The notes under the pieces were generated by a model. That model ran no database searches and was not told the origin of the DNA. It was given only the letters and a program-made list of their open reading frames with translations. A stretch of 31,399 bases of DNA from a virus. Location: positions 1-31,399 of IMG/VR virus record IMGVR_UViG_3300037541_000205, one strand, 5' to 3'. This document shows, in pieces, positions 8,242-14,415 of this stretch (the stretch's first letter is position 1; each line of letters starts with the position of its first letter). The position numbers and the translations under genes were made by a program.

Positions 8242-9441
8242 TCAAATTACCTTGAATAGAAACGGCTTATGTCGCCGCCGTGCGGCGAGCGCAAGCGCAA
8301 GCGCGCACACGCCGTCGTCGTGCCCCGATTGGGCCTCATACGTAACCCTACCCGCGTTATATCGGAAACCGAAGGAATCCAATTCGGCGCGCAACCAACC
8401 GTCGGGGTAGCGAACCTCGCGAGATTGAATCGCGGCGGATAGCCCCTCCATTATCTGTTGCTTGCTTGCGTTCGTGAATTTGAACCCTTCCGCGTTGCGG
8501 CACGCGCGGCATATGTCTTCCGTGATTGGGTCGCCTACCCCTGTTGAGTCGATATACGCCGTCGTACTCCCAACGATGCGCGCGACGCGTTCGCGTGTCG
8601 CGCCCCAATCGGATTGCCAACGCTCCAACACGCACACGGCGCCCGACGAATCGACGCCACAACAGACCGTCCAATCGTGCGATTTCGCTAGGTCAACGCC
8701 GAACGCGACAGGCGCGGCCGTCGATAGCGGCGCGACACACGCGCGGATTGCGTCGCCGCCGAAAGGGTTGCTACCGTCGTCGGTTGGTTCGGCTAGGTAC
8801 AATTCGCGGAATACGTTTTCAGGAAGAATCGCGCGGGCCTCTTCAATTTCGCGCGCGTCCAACACGCCGCCGTCTACGGCATCCCACGCGGTAAGGCGGT
8901 GGTAGGCCATATTCGGCGCGCCGCCTTCCGCCATTCGCGCCAATCGGTATACCCAATTCTTGCGGCCCTTGACGTTGCCGATTATTCGTAGCGGCCCGCG
9001 CGTCGCGGTGAGTGTCGAACGTACCGCGTTGAACGCGGCTTCGGGGCACCGCGTCGCCTCATCTATGACGGCCGCGCTTACGTCGTCGCCGAAAAGGCTA
9101 TCGGGGTTGTCTGCGGATTTGAACCACACGCGCGAACCGTTCGCGAGTCGCACGCACAATTCGGAATCGTTATCGTCCCACGTGCGTTTCGCGGGGTCGG
9201 CCTGTCGTAGCATCGTCTGCAACCGCATATACCCAACGGTTTTCGTAACGTGGAACGTGGGCGCAATCCACCAATAATTGCCGCCGCGCCCGTTCCACGC
9301 GGCCGCGAACAACCACAACAGACAACCCGCGGTTTTCCCCGATTTCGTGCTAGCCTCAATTATCACGATACGCGCGGGGTCACATATCGCGGCGAATTGC
9401 CGCGGGTACATAGCGGGCAAGGTCGGCGGCGTAACAATCAC
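8242..9441 (-). CDS. terL: Terminase large subunit
   Basis: 399 residues from GTG 9441, which overlaps the TerS stop (GTGA). The frame also opens further upstream, but that would overlap TerS heavily. The ATPase half shows a variant Walker A (ASTKSGKT) and Walker B (AAVIDEATRC). The nuclease half has three acidic clusters: VDLAKSHDWTV, AYIDSTGVGDP and SGHDDGVCALALA. It packages DNA into proheads through the portal, whose gene follows by 3 bp. Length is at the short end for the family but all motor and nuclease motifs are present. Confidence 0.93.
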   Translation of the reverse strand: MIVTPPTLPAMYPRQFAAICDPARIVIIEASTKSGKTAGCLLWLFAAAWNGRGGNYWWIAPTFHVTKTVGYMRLQTMLRQADPAKRTWDDNDSELCVRLANGSRVWFKSADNPDSLFGDDVSAAVIDEATRCPEAAFNAVRSTLTATRGPLRIIGNVKGRKNWVYRLARMAEGGAPNMAYHRLTAWDAVDGGVLDAREIEEARAILPENVFRELYLAEPTDDGSNPFGGDAIRACVAPLSTAAPVAFGVDLAKSHDWTVCCGVDSSGAVCVLERWQSDWGATRERVARIVGSTTAYIDSTGVGDPITEDICRACRNAEGFKFTNASKQQIMEGLSAAIQSREVRYPDGWLRAELDSFGFRYNAGRVTYEAQSGHDDGVCALALALAARRRHKPFLFKVI

Positions 9442-9788
9442 GAACCCGCGCCACCCGCGCGAAGCGTGATAGGCGCCAATTCCACGCGCTCCGTAGCGCC
9501 GCCACCGTCTAGCCGTTCGCAACGGTCGGCCGCTACCAACGCGTCAAGGTTGGCGCGTTGCATAGCCAACAGGGTTTCCACGGCGCGCAACCTGTCGCGT
9601 TCGCTAGCGGCATTGGTTGCCATTTCGGTAACTAGGTCGGGCAACGTCGCCAACACGTGCGGCGGGATTTTCCAACCTTCGCGTAGCGCGCGGCGAACAA
9701 TCACCAACCCCGCGCGATGCCCGACGGCGTCTATAGCGGCATCGGTCGTTGGCGTTTCTGCGGGGGTGAGTTTTCGCGCGCGTGTCAT
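9438..9788 (-). CDS. terS: Terminase small subunit (probable)
   Basis: 116 residues from ATG 9788 (ATGA overlap with the upstream gene). It begins with a basic TRARKLTPAETPTTDAAI stretch, has a helical body with RALREGWKIPPHVLATLPDL and ERDRLRAVETLLAMQRANLD, and a short C-terminal tail. Composition, length and position directly upstream of TerL with stop/start overlap support a DNA-recognition subunit; the sequence itself is not diagnostic. Confidence 0.7.
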   Translation of the reverse strand: MTRARKLTPAETPTTDAAIDAVGHRAGLVIVRRALREGWKIPPHVLATLPDLVTEMATNAASERDRLRAVETLLAMQRANLDALVAADRCERLDGGGATERVELAPITLRAGGAGS

Positions 9789-9970
9789 AGCGTAGGCGCG
9801 GTAAACCGCGGGGTTCCCTTCGGGTCGTATGTCCAACCAATGTCGCACGATTCGTCGACAGACAACGCAACCACGGTAGCGCCGTCGGGTGGTGTCCATT
9901 CGGCGACGCCGTCCCAAAGTATGACGTTCTCTACAACGCTTGCAACGACGATAGCGTGTCGGTCGTTCAT
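9785..9970 (-). CDS. Small virion-associated protein, fibre-accessory type
   Basis: 61 residues. The pattern VVENVILWDGVAEWTPPDG, then DIGWTYDPKGTPRFTAP, is a recurrent small phage protein type that usually follows tail-fibre genes. Here it follows the glycine-rich adhesin-like gene with an ATGA overlap, which fits a structural accessory or assembly role. Function is inferred from context. Confidence 0.6.
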   Translation of the reverse strand: MNDRHAIVVASVVENVILWDGVAEWTPPDGATVVALSVDESCDIGWTYDPKGTPRFTAPTL

Positions 9971-10854
9971 TGTTCCACCACCAAAACATAGCCCGCGCCA
10001 CCCGCGCCACCGTCGCCCGCGCGCGCGTTGAAGCAAGCGCCGCCACCACCGCCACCGCTACCGCGGCCACCCGCGCCGCCGTTGCCCGCCACCGCGGCAT
10101 TGTTGCCACCGCCACCGCCGCCGCCCGTGCCGATGCCACGCCAAAGCCCCGACACGCTACCCGCCGTGCCCGCGACGCCCGCGCCGCCGCCCGCGGCGCC
10201 ACCACCGCGCGTCGTGGTTTGCGAATTGACGCTACCGCCCGCGCTACCCGCCAACCCTGTTAGCCCTGCAAGGTCGAACGGCCCGCCGCCGCCACCACCC
10301 GCGCCCGAAAACCAACCGCGAACGCCGCCCGTAGACACCGACGCGACGTTGGACGCGCCGCCCGCGCCGTACGCGACGCCAAACGCCGCTACGGCCGTGC
10401 CGCCCGCCGCGTTTGCGTTGCTACCCGCGACACCACCACCGCCACCCGCGACAGATAGCGCATCGAACGACGTAGTACCACCACCGCCGCCGTTGCCCGC
10501 GGTCGTGCCACCCGCGCCCGACGTGCCGCCCGCGGCGATTGTGACGGTAACGGACGTCGCCACGTCGGACGCTAGCAACACGACGACACCGCCGCCGCCG
10601 CCCGCGCCGCCACCACCCCCGCTACGGTCGGCCGCGGTCGTGTTGACGCGTGCGCCACCGCCACCGCCACCACCGCCGCCGACTAGGTAGACGGTTATGG
10701 TTTCGGCGCCCGCCGACTTATAGAACGTGCCCGACCCCGTAAACTCCGTAACCGTCGCGCCGTAAACCAACCCGTCGCTACCGACGCCGATACCCGCGCC
10801 CGTGGCTAGCGGTAACGTGTTCGGGTCGATTGTGGTTAGGTAGCGTGGGTTCAT
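9967..10854 (-). CDS. Glycine-rich adhesin/tail-tip-like protein
   Basis: 295 residues. Residues 1-55 are ordinary (NPRYLTTIDPNTLPLATGAG, then FTGSGTFYKSAGAETITVYL). From residue about 58 it becomes dominated by runs of 5-9 Gly separated by short Ala/Ser/Thr/Asn segments, ending with GGAGGAGYVLVVEQ. This resembles polyglycine-sandwich adhesins of phage fibre tips and the glycine-rich domains found in many phage virion proteins. It sits between lysis and terminase genes rather than with the tail genes. The plus-strand complement is a long poly-Pro frame that is not a gene. A host-recognition role is plausible but inferred. Confidence 0.65.
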   Translation of the reverse strand: MNPRYLTTIDPNTLPLATGAGIGVGSDGLVYGATVTEFTGSGTFYKSAGAETITVYLVGGGGGGGGGARVNTTAADRSGGGGGAGGGGGVVVLLASDVATSVTVTIAAGGTSGAGGTTAGNGGGGGTTSFDALSVAGGGGGVAGSNANAAGGTAVAAFGVAYGAGGASNVASVSTGGVRGWFSGAGGGGGGPFDLAGLTGLAGSAGGSVNSQTTTRGGGAAGGGAGVAGTAGSVSGLWRGIGTGGGGGGGNNAAVAGNGGAGGRGSGGGGGGACFNARAGDGGAGGAGYVLVVEQ

Positions 10855-11096
10855 TCGTTCCGCCTTGCACGGTCGTAGCCGTATTGAATTTCGAACGCGC
10901 GAAGCGCGGCAATATGCACGCGCCTATCCCGCGACGCGGGTAGACGAATGCCCGCCAATCGGCCCGAATCAATCCACCGCGAAACTTGCGTGGCCGACAC
11001 CCCTAGCCGCGCGGCTACCTGTCCCGTGGTAAACCAATCGCGCGCGGGTGGTAGTGGTTCGTTCCCGCGGGGCGGTAGGTTACTCCGCGCGCGCAT
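10851..11096 (-). CDS. Excisionase/MerR-like helix-turn-helix protein
   Basis: 81 residues from ATG 11096, chosen because a GGAGG lies 9 bp upstream; ATG 11105 is in frame but touches the SD. The pattern WFTTGQVAARLGVSATQVSR, then WIDSGRLAGIRLP and RRVHIAALRAFE, is the HTH_17/excisionase winged-helix signature (recognition helix followed by wing). It overlaps the lipoprotein gene upstream and the adhesin gene downstream (ATGA). It could regulate the late operon or be a DNA-packaging accessory factor. No integrase is present, so excision is unlikely. Confidence 0.75.
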   Translation of the reverse strand: MRARSNLPPRGNEPLPPARDWFTTGQVAARLGVSATQVSRWIDSGRLAGIRLPASRDRRVHIAALRAFEIQYGYDRARRNE

Positions 11097-11355
11097 CGTC
11101 GGCATCCTCCACGAACGACGGCGGCACGGCGTACCAACCTTCGGGAATCGTTACGCGGTTTGCCGATAGCGTCCATTCGCCGTCGGCGTAGGTATAGACG
11201 CGGCCGCTAATCGTCGGCCCTATCCGAATCGGAGCGGCTTCGGGTACTAGCACCGTTCGCGCGCAACCAATCGCGGACACGGCCACCGCCGCGGCGCAAA
11301 AGGCCACGATTCGTAGGCGCGTCGGTCGCGGTGGTTGTTCCAATGTACTTTCCAT
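11080..11355 (-). CDS. Lipoprotein, outer-membrane spanin-like
   Basis: 91 residues with a lipoprotein-type signal: a basic N-terminus, a hydrophobic stretch IVAFCAAAVAVSA and a lipobox-like AIGC. The mature part (TVLVPEAAPIRIGPTISGRV, then DGEWTLSANRVTIPEGWY) is a recurrent phage lipoprotein pattern found in lysis regions of phages of diderm bacteria. Its start lies inside the preceding small gene (11207-11413), the embedded arrangement typical of i-spanin/o-spanin pairs. It would join outer and inner membrane at lysis. Family assignment is from motif memory, so moderate. Confidence 0.65.
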   Translation of the reverse strand: MESTLEQPPRPTRLRIVAFCAAAVAVSAIGCARTVLVPEAAPIRIGPTISGRVYTYADGEWTLSANRVTIPEGWYAVPPSFVEDADDARAE

Positions 11356-11413
11356 AGGTGGCTAGGATTGATTGCAGCACGGCCGACGCGAACGCGGCTA
11401 GCGCCGCGATCAT
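11207..11413 (-). CDS. Small membrane-associated lysis-region protein
   Basis: 68 residues, ATG 11413 overlapping the holin-like stop (ATGA). The N-terminus is hydrophobic/amphipathic (MIAALAAFASAVLQSILATY), followed by a basic Arg/Ser-rich tail. About 150 bp overlap the lipoprotein gene in another frame. It may be part of a spanin or holin set. Coding in both frames is possible but the evidence is only the start/stop coupling and the hydrophobic helix. Confidence 0.5.
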   Translation of the reverse strand: MIAALAAFASAVLQSILATYGKYIGTTTATDAPTNRGLLRRGGGRVRDWLRANGASTRSRSDSDRADD

Positions 11414-11622
11414 TTCGCGCCCGCGCGTTCGGACGACACGCGGTTGTCGCGTGCGGCGATAAGACCTAGCCCCGCCATAACCGCGGCCGCGACCGCGCCC
11501 CAATCGGGAATCGTTACGGGGTCGTTATCGAACAACGCCGTAACCGCGGTACCGACCGCGACCACGATTGCCGCGACACCCGCTACCGTTGTACGCCACG
11601 AACCGCCTTTGATTGCGTCCAT
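11410..11622 (-). CDS. Holin-like protein with two membrane segments
   Basis: 70 residues. Two hydrophobic stretches are visible, about 11-30 (TVAGVAAIVVAVGTAVTALF) and 42-58 (WGAVAAAVMAGLGLIAA), separated by an acidic NDPVTIPD turn, with a charged C-terminus (RDNRVSSERAGAK). This is class II holin topology and resembles small phage holins. It sits between other small membrane proteins in a lysis-type cluster. No endolysin gene was recognised nearby. Confidence 0.65.
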   Translation of the reverse strand: MDAIKGGSWRTTVAGVAAIVVAVGTAVTALFDNDPVTIPDWGAVAAAVMAGLGLIAARDNRVSSERAGAK

Positions 11623-11624
11623 TG

Positions 11625-11891
11625 TTACCGCCTTTCTTCTAGTCGTTCGATTCGCGCGCGAAGCGCGTCCAATTCACGTTGGCTACCCGCGTCGGCCGTC
11701 GCGTTCGCTATCTGCGCCTTCGCCAAATCCTGCACGATGCTAGCCAATTCTTCCACGCGGCCGACGGTGTTCGATAGTTGAAAATCGCGCCGCCCGACTT
11801 CCGACCCCAACCACCATAGGCCACCGATAAGCGTAAACAATTGCGCTACGTTCACGGTTCTATCCAACGCGGCTAGCGGGTGCGGCTTCAT
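11625..11891 (-). CDS. Membrane-anchored coiled-coil protein, i-spanin-like
   Basis: 88 residues from ATG 11891 (ATGA overlap with the nuclease gene). One N-terminal hydrophobic segment (VAQLFTLIGGLWWLG, about 15-30) is followed by a long helical/coiled-coil region (VGRVEELASIVQDLAKAQIA to RELDALRARIERLEERR). A single anchor plus periplasmic coiled coil is the layout of inner-membrane spanins, but many phage accessory proteins share it. It is just upstream of the holin-like gene. Confidence 0.55.
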   Translation of the reverse strand: MKPHPLAALDRTVNVAQLFTLIGGLWWLGSEVGRRDFQLSNTVGRVEELASIVQDLAKAQIANATADAGSQRELDALRARIERLEERR

Positions 11892-12232
11892 AGTAGCGGG
11901 TTTCCGTCGGCGCTTGCGAGGGCGACGCGTAGCGCCGTTAGGTCGGCGAGTCGTAGCATTACCACCCATTCCGTATCTCCATCCTCGCGACAAAGCACGG
12001 TCGGCACCGCACCCGCGACCGCGTCGCGTTCGGCTTGCCGTAGGAATTCGATAGCGGAGATGCGCGCGCGGCGCTTGATTTCCAAATGAACGGGCGCCGT
12101 AGTGGCCACGTCGGCGTCGCCGTGTCGCCCTGTCCGTTGGGCGGTGCGATGCGCGGCAAGCCCCGTAGCGGCCGTCCACGCGGCCGCGGCTTCGCGCTCC
12201 CCGACGGCACCCTTTGTACGCGAATTCGGCAT
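11888..12232 (-). CDS. Holliday-junction-resolvase/VRR-NUC-like nuclease
   Basis: 114 residues. It begins MPNSRTKGAVGEREAAAAW, the usual KGxxGEREA start of phage resolvase-like PD-(D/E)XK nucleases, followed by TAQRTGRHGDADV (catalytic Asp), HLEIKRRARIS (E-x-K) and FLRQAERDA. The C-terminal strand reads WVVMLRLADLTAL. It probably resolves branched DNA before packaging. It is the first gene of the late operon. No SD is visible before the ATG, but a -10-like GATACT ends 6 bp upstream, so the mRNA may be leaderless. Confidence 0.8.
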   Translation of the reverse strand: MPNSRTKGAVGEREAAAAWTAATGLAAHRTAQRTGRHGDADVATTAPVHLEIKRRARISAIEFLRQAERDAVAGAVPTVLCREDGDTEWVVMLRLADLTALRVALASADGNPLL

Positions 12233-12238
12233 GGCGCT

Positions 12239-12276
12239 AGTATCGGCGCGCGACGGCGTTACGTCTACCCGTAACG
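12239..12276 (-). promoter_or_regulatory. Candidate leaderless late promoter with CGTTAC/GTAACG dyad
   Basis: A -10-like GATACT (12,244-12,239) lies 6 bp before the nuclease ATG, with a weak -35 TAGACG (12,267-12,262) 17 bp further. An inverted repeat CGTTAC-8 bp-GTAACG spans 12,257-12,276 and covers the -35 region. Transcription would begin at or next to the start codon. It follows the terminator of the last early cassette, so a promoter is needed here unless transcription reads through. Confidence 0.4.
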
Positions 12277-12311
12277 AAAACGCACGCGCTCGGAACGTCC
12301 GAACGCGTGCG
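12276..12311 (-). terminator. Intrinsic terminator after cassette A
   Basis: In minus-strand RNA CGCACGCG pairs with CGCGTGCG around a 15-nt loop that can itself pair (TTCGGACGTTCCGAG), followed by TTTTCGTT. It closes the last early small-gene cassette before the late operon. Confidence 0.7.
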
Positions 12312-12335
12312 CGGGTAAGAAAAGATATCGGTAGT

Positions 12336-12599
12336 CTAGCGCGATTCGGCGGCGGCGCGCGCGGCGTAATCCTCCGCGCAACGCTTCGCGCGTTCTATCG
12401 CGTAGGGGTCGCGCGCGTTTTCGGCGTACGCGTGGACGTGTTGCCCCTTGACAGACACGGCGACTAGCAAGCCCGCATCGCCCGACACGAAATCGAGCCG
12501 AACGGGTAGCCCGTGGATGCGCGCGACGATTGCAGATTGCCAACCGTTTCCAACGCTATCCCAAAGGGGCAACGACCACGTAGCGTCGGCGATGTTCAA
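12336..12599 (-). CDS. Cassette A second gene (A2), small unknown protein
   Basis: 87 residues from a TTG (12,599) overlapping the stop of A1, with the RBS GGGGGTGG inside the end of A1. The frame is open further upstream but that would overlap A1 wholly. It is a paralogue of B1 (13224-13508): both have W..(GW) text near the N-terminus, a VSVKG/VSVNG turn followed by V, and a C-terminal IERAKRCAEDYA / IQRAKECAYRYA helix. Predicted fold is beta strands then a helix. Function unknown; early expression is inferred from the promoter upstream. Confidence 0.7.
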   Translation of the reverse strand: MNIADATWSLPLWDSVGNGWQSAIVARIHGLPVRLDFVSGDAGLLVAVSVKGQHVHAYAENARDPYAIERAKRCAEDYAARAAAESR

Positions 12600-12919
12600 T
12601 TGCCACCCCCGATTTCCGTAGCGAACACTTCGCGGCCGTGGTCGTTCGCGTCGCGCACCATAAGCCCCGCCGCGCGAAGCGCGTCTAACGTCGTTCGGCC
12701 GATGCCCGCGACGCGTTGCCCGTTGACATCGCGCAAAACGCAATCCCAAACCAATATCCGTTTTTTAACCGACCAATATTGGTTATGGCTACCGTAGCGT
12801 TCGCAACCGATGTCTTTTTTGAACCATTGGACGTATCCACCCGCGCGCAGAATTGCGATAGCGCGCACCGCGCGCGCGCTGTTGAGTGTGTCGGCCGTGT
12901 TGTTTGCGTTCGTGTCCAT
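12596..12919 (-). CDS. Cassette A first gene (A1), small unknown protein
   Basis: 107 residues from ATG 12,919 with AGGGGT upstream. It is a paralogue of C1 (13680-14072): ARAVRAIAILRAGGY / GRALRAAEIVRAGGY, RVAGIGRTTLDALRAAGL / CVAGFGSAAARDCSKAGI and REVFAT / RQVFAT. The order helix-strands-helix suggests a compact domain. It ends EIGGGN, whose codons carry the RBS of A2. Driven by its own promoter and hairpin leader. Function unknown. Confidence 0.75.
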   Translation of the reverse strand: MDTNANNTADTLNSARAVRAIAILRAGGYVQWFKKDIGCERYGSHNQYWSVKKRILVWDCVLRDVNGQRVAGIGRTTLDALRAAGLMVRDANDHGREVFATEIGGGN

Positions 12920-12982
12920 TGTGTACCCCTGTCGTTGTCGGCGTCGGCCGCCGTGGCCTGTCGCCGTAGTGGCGACGCGGTG
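12920..12982 (-). promoter_or_regulatory. Two-hairpin leader of cassette A
   Basis: Transcribed leader between promoter A and A1. First stem GTCGCC-ACTAC-GGCGAC (12,976-12,960), second stem GGCC-ACGGC-GGCC (12,958-12,946), then GACGCCGACAACGACAGGGG before the ATG. The first stem differs from the other copies by a paired change. Confidence 0.75.
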
Positions 12983-13040
12983 AGTATAGCGAGGCCCGCG
13001 CGCGTGTCAACCCGCATTGGACAGAATCCGAAGGAATTCT
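12983..13040 (-). promoter_or_regulatory. Early promoter A with upstream box
   Basis: -35 TTGACA (13,010-13,005), 16-bp spacer, -10 TATACT (12,988-12,983). Upstream, GAATTC and GGATTCTGTCCAATG form the conserved box (to 13,040) shared with five other promoters. The box overlaps the end of B2. Confidence 0.85.
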
Positions 13041-13227
13041 ACCGCGCGGGCACGACGACGAACCCGCCGCGCTCCACCGCGGCCGATTCCGTCGGCGACA
13101 GGTCGGCGAACACGCACGGGCAATCGAACACGACGCGCGTACCGTCGGCGTCGCGGTCGAACACGTCGCCCGTGCCGCGGCAATCCGCGCACGTCGGGCA
13201 CGGCCGTAGCGTTACGGGGGCGCTCAA
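13039..13227 (-). CDS. Cassette B second gene (B2), small Cys-rich protein
   Basis: 62 residues from TTG 13,227 (TTGA overlap with B1), starting MSAPV like E2 and D2 (MSA). It has a zinc-ribbon-like CPTCADCRGTG segment and a second CPC motif (FDCPCVFADL), as in DnaJ-type or treble-clef zinc sites. The following LSPTESAAVERGGFVVVPAR is a short helix and strand. It may bind zinc and RNA or protein. No terminator is seen between it and promoter A. Function unknown. Confidence 0.65.
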   Translation of the reverse strand: MSAPVTLRPCPTCADCRGTGDVFDRDADGTRVVFDCPCVFADLSPTESAAVERGGFVVVPAR

Positions 13228-13508
13228 ATGCCACCCCCAATCGCGACCAACGTCGAAGCGTACCTATAGGCGCATTCTTTCGCGCGTTGAATCGTGCTAC
13301 GTGCGTTACCGTTGATAGGAAAGAAACCTACTACCGTTCCATTTACAGACACGCCGATAGACGACATACGGCGCGTGTTGTATTGGTAGTCGATATTCAA
13401 TTGCGCGTGCGCGTTATTGATTGTAGATTCAATCACGCAACGCCAACCGTAGGTTTGGCTGTACCATTGGGCGCGGTTCCACGTGGTGTCGGTGTTCGTC
13501 GTGTTCAT
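13224..13508 (-). CDS. Cassette B first gene (B1), small unknown protein
   Basis: 94 residues from ATG 13,508, AGGGGTTAC upstream. It is a paralogue of A2 and probably of D1 (VNG turn after a beta-rich middle). Visible blocks: WYSQTYGWRCVIES, QLNIDYQYNTRRMSSIGVSV, NGTVVGF and IQRAKECAYRYAST. It ends LVAIGGGI, the tail shared with E1, A1 and the exonuclease, encoding the RBS of the next gene. Function unknown. Confidence 0.75.
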   Translation of the reverse strand: MNTTNTDTTWNRAQWYSQTYGWRCVIESTINNAHAQLNIDYQYNTRRMSSIGVSVNGTVVGFFPINGNARSTIQRAKECAYRYASTLVAIGGGI

Positions 13509-13569
13509 TTGTAACCCCTGTCGTTGTCGGCGTCGGCCGCCGTCGCCTGTCGCGTCGTGCGACACGCGG
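13509..13569 (-). promoter_or_regulatory. Two-hairpin leader of cassette B
   Basis: First stem GTCGC-ACGAC-GCGAC (13,563-13,549), then a GGCG...GGCC second dyad and the conserved CGACGCCGACAACGACAGGG stretch leading into the RBS. Same layout as leaders A and C-F. Confidence 0.75.
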
Positions 13570-13627
13570 AGTATAGCGCGGCGCCGCACCGTGTCAACCG
13601 CCATTGGACAGAATCCGACAGAATCGC
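13570..13627 (-). promoter_or_regulatory. Early promoter B with upstream box
   Basis: -35 TTGACA (13,597-13,592), 16-bp spacer, -10 TATACT (13,575-13,570). The upstream box includes GATTCTGTC twice in tandem before CCAATGGCGG. Confidence 0.85.
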
Positions 13628-13660
13628 AAAAAGACACGCGCCCCCTTTCAGGGGCGCGCG
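13628..13660 (-). terminator. Intrinsic terminator after cassette C
   Basis: GC-rich hairpin CGCGCCCC-TGAAA-GGGGGCGCG in minus-strand RNA followed by TGTCTTTTTGC. It separates cassette C from promoter B. Confidence 0.85.
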
Positions 13661-13679
13661 GCGCCGTCGGGCGCGGGGG

Positions 13680-14072
13680 TTAGTTCCAATCGCGTTCGGC
13701 GTCGCGGTGCGCGTCCACCGCCATTTCGTCGGCGCACGCGGGCGCCGTCGCAAACACTTGACGCGACGCCCAAACCGACGTGCGCCACATAGCGCGATTG
13801 CGGAGGATGCCCGCCTTGCTGCAATCGCGCGCGGCGGCGCTACCGAAGCCCGCGACGCACACGCCGTCGGCGTTGTAGAGTCGCGTACGGAACTGCGACA
13901 CGCCGTGGTAGTTACGCTCCAATTTCTCTTCGAAGTAGCCGCCCGCGCGCACAATCTCCGCGGCGCGAAGCGCGCGACCGCGAAGGGTGGCGAATCCCGC
14001 GGCGGCGCGCGCGGCGCGCATTTCGGCGGCGGTTGGTTCGGTCGTCGTGGCGGTCGTTTCGGTGGTGAGCAT
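13680..14072 (-). CDS. Cassette C gene (C1), small unknown protein
   Basis: 130 residues from ATG 14,072 with AGGGGTTAC upstream. It has a Thr/Ala-rich N-terminus (about 1-25), then the domain shared with A1: GRALRAAEIVRAGGYFEEKL, LYNADGVCVAGFG, AAARDCSKAGILRN and ASRQVFAT, with an extra acidic C-terminal tail (ADEMAVDAHRDAERDWN). The only single-gene cassette in the array; a terminator follows its stop. Function unknown. Confidence 0.75.
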   Translation of the reverse strand: MLTTETTATTTEPTAAEMRAARAAAGFATLRGRALRAAEIVRAGGYFEEKLERNYHGVSQFRTRLYNADGVCVAGFGSAAARDCSKAGILRNRAMWRTSVWASRQVFATAPACADEMAVDAHRDAERDWN

Positions 14073-14132
14073 TTGTAACCCCTGTCGTCGGCGTCGGCCG
14101 CCGTGGCCTGTCGTGCGAATCACGACACGGGG
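14073..14132 (-). promoter_or_regulatory. Two-hairpin leader of cassette C
   Basis: First stem GTCGTG-ATTCG-CACGAC, second stem GGCC-ACGGC-GGCC, then GACGCCGACGACAGGGGTTA. The first stem differs from the others at two positions on both sides, so pairing is kept. Confidence 0.78.
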
Positions 14133-14190
14133 AAGATAGCACCGCCCGCGCCCCTGTCAACCACCATTGGACAGAATCCGCGAACAATTG
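14133..14190 (-). promoter_or_regulatory. Early promoter C with upstream box
   Basis: -35 TTGACA (14,160-14,155), 16-bp spacer, -10 TATCTT (14,138-14,133). Upstream box reads GCGGATTCTGTCCAATGG. Confidence 0.8.
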
Positions 14191-14191
14191 C

Positions 14192-14220
14192 AAAAAGAAT
14201 TCGGCCCCGTGCGGGGCCGA
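14192..14220 (-). terminator. Intrinsic terminator after cassette D
   Basis: Hairpin TCGGCCCC-GCAC-GGGGCCGA in minus-strand RNA followed by ATTCTTTTTGC. It lies just upstream of the promoter C box. Confidence 0.88.
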
Positions 14221-14241
14221 TGTCTATAGCGTGGTCGGCGG

Positions 14242-14415
14242 TTAGGCGCGCGCGGTCGCGGCCGCGGCGTCGGCGACGACGCGGCGCCACGCGCGAATCG
14301 ACAGGCCGACGGCGCGAAACTTGCGCGCGAGTCGTTGCGCGTCGCGTTCGTTGTCGCCCGTCAACCACGGGCGCACGAATTCGATAACGGCGGCGGGCGT
14401 TTGGTCGGCGCTCAA
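14242..14415 (-). CDS. Cassette D second gene (D2), small helical protein
   Basis: 57 residues from TTG 14,415 (TTGA overlap with D1), beginning MSADQTPAAVIEFVRPWLTG. The rest is helical and basic (DAQRLARKFRAVGLSIRAWR, RVVADAAAATARA). The frame is open upstream but would overlap D1. RBS CGGGGTGG lies inside the end of D1. Function unknown. Confidence 0.65.
   Translation of the reverse strand: MSADQTPAAVIEFVRPWLTGDNERDAQRLARKFRAVGLSIRAWRRVVADAAAATARA

Noticed and set aside
9438-10205. Longer 255-residue frame for the small terminase
   Set aside because: The upstream part is Arg/Ala-rich shadow opposite the poly-Gly frame region and overlaps two genes; ATG 9,788 has the usual ATGA coupling.
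10028-10690. Long plus-strand poly-Pro frame
   Set aside because: It is the exact complement of the poly-Gly gene; GC-rich repeats open the opposite frame by chance, and there is no RBS or coupling.
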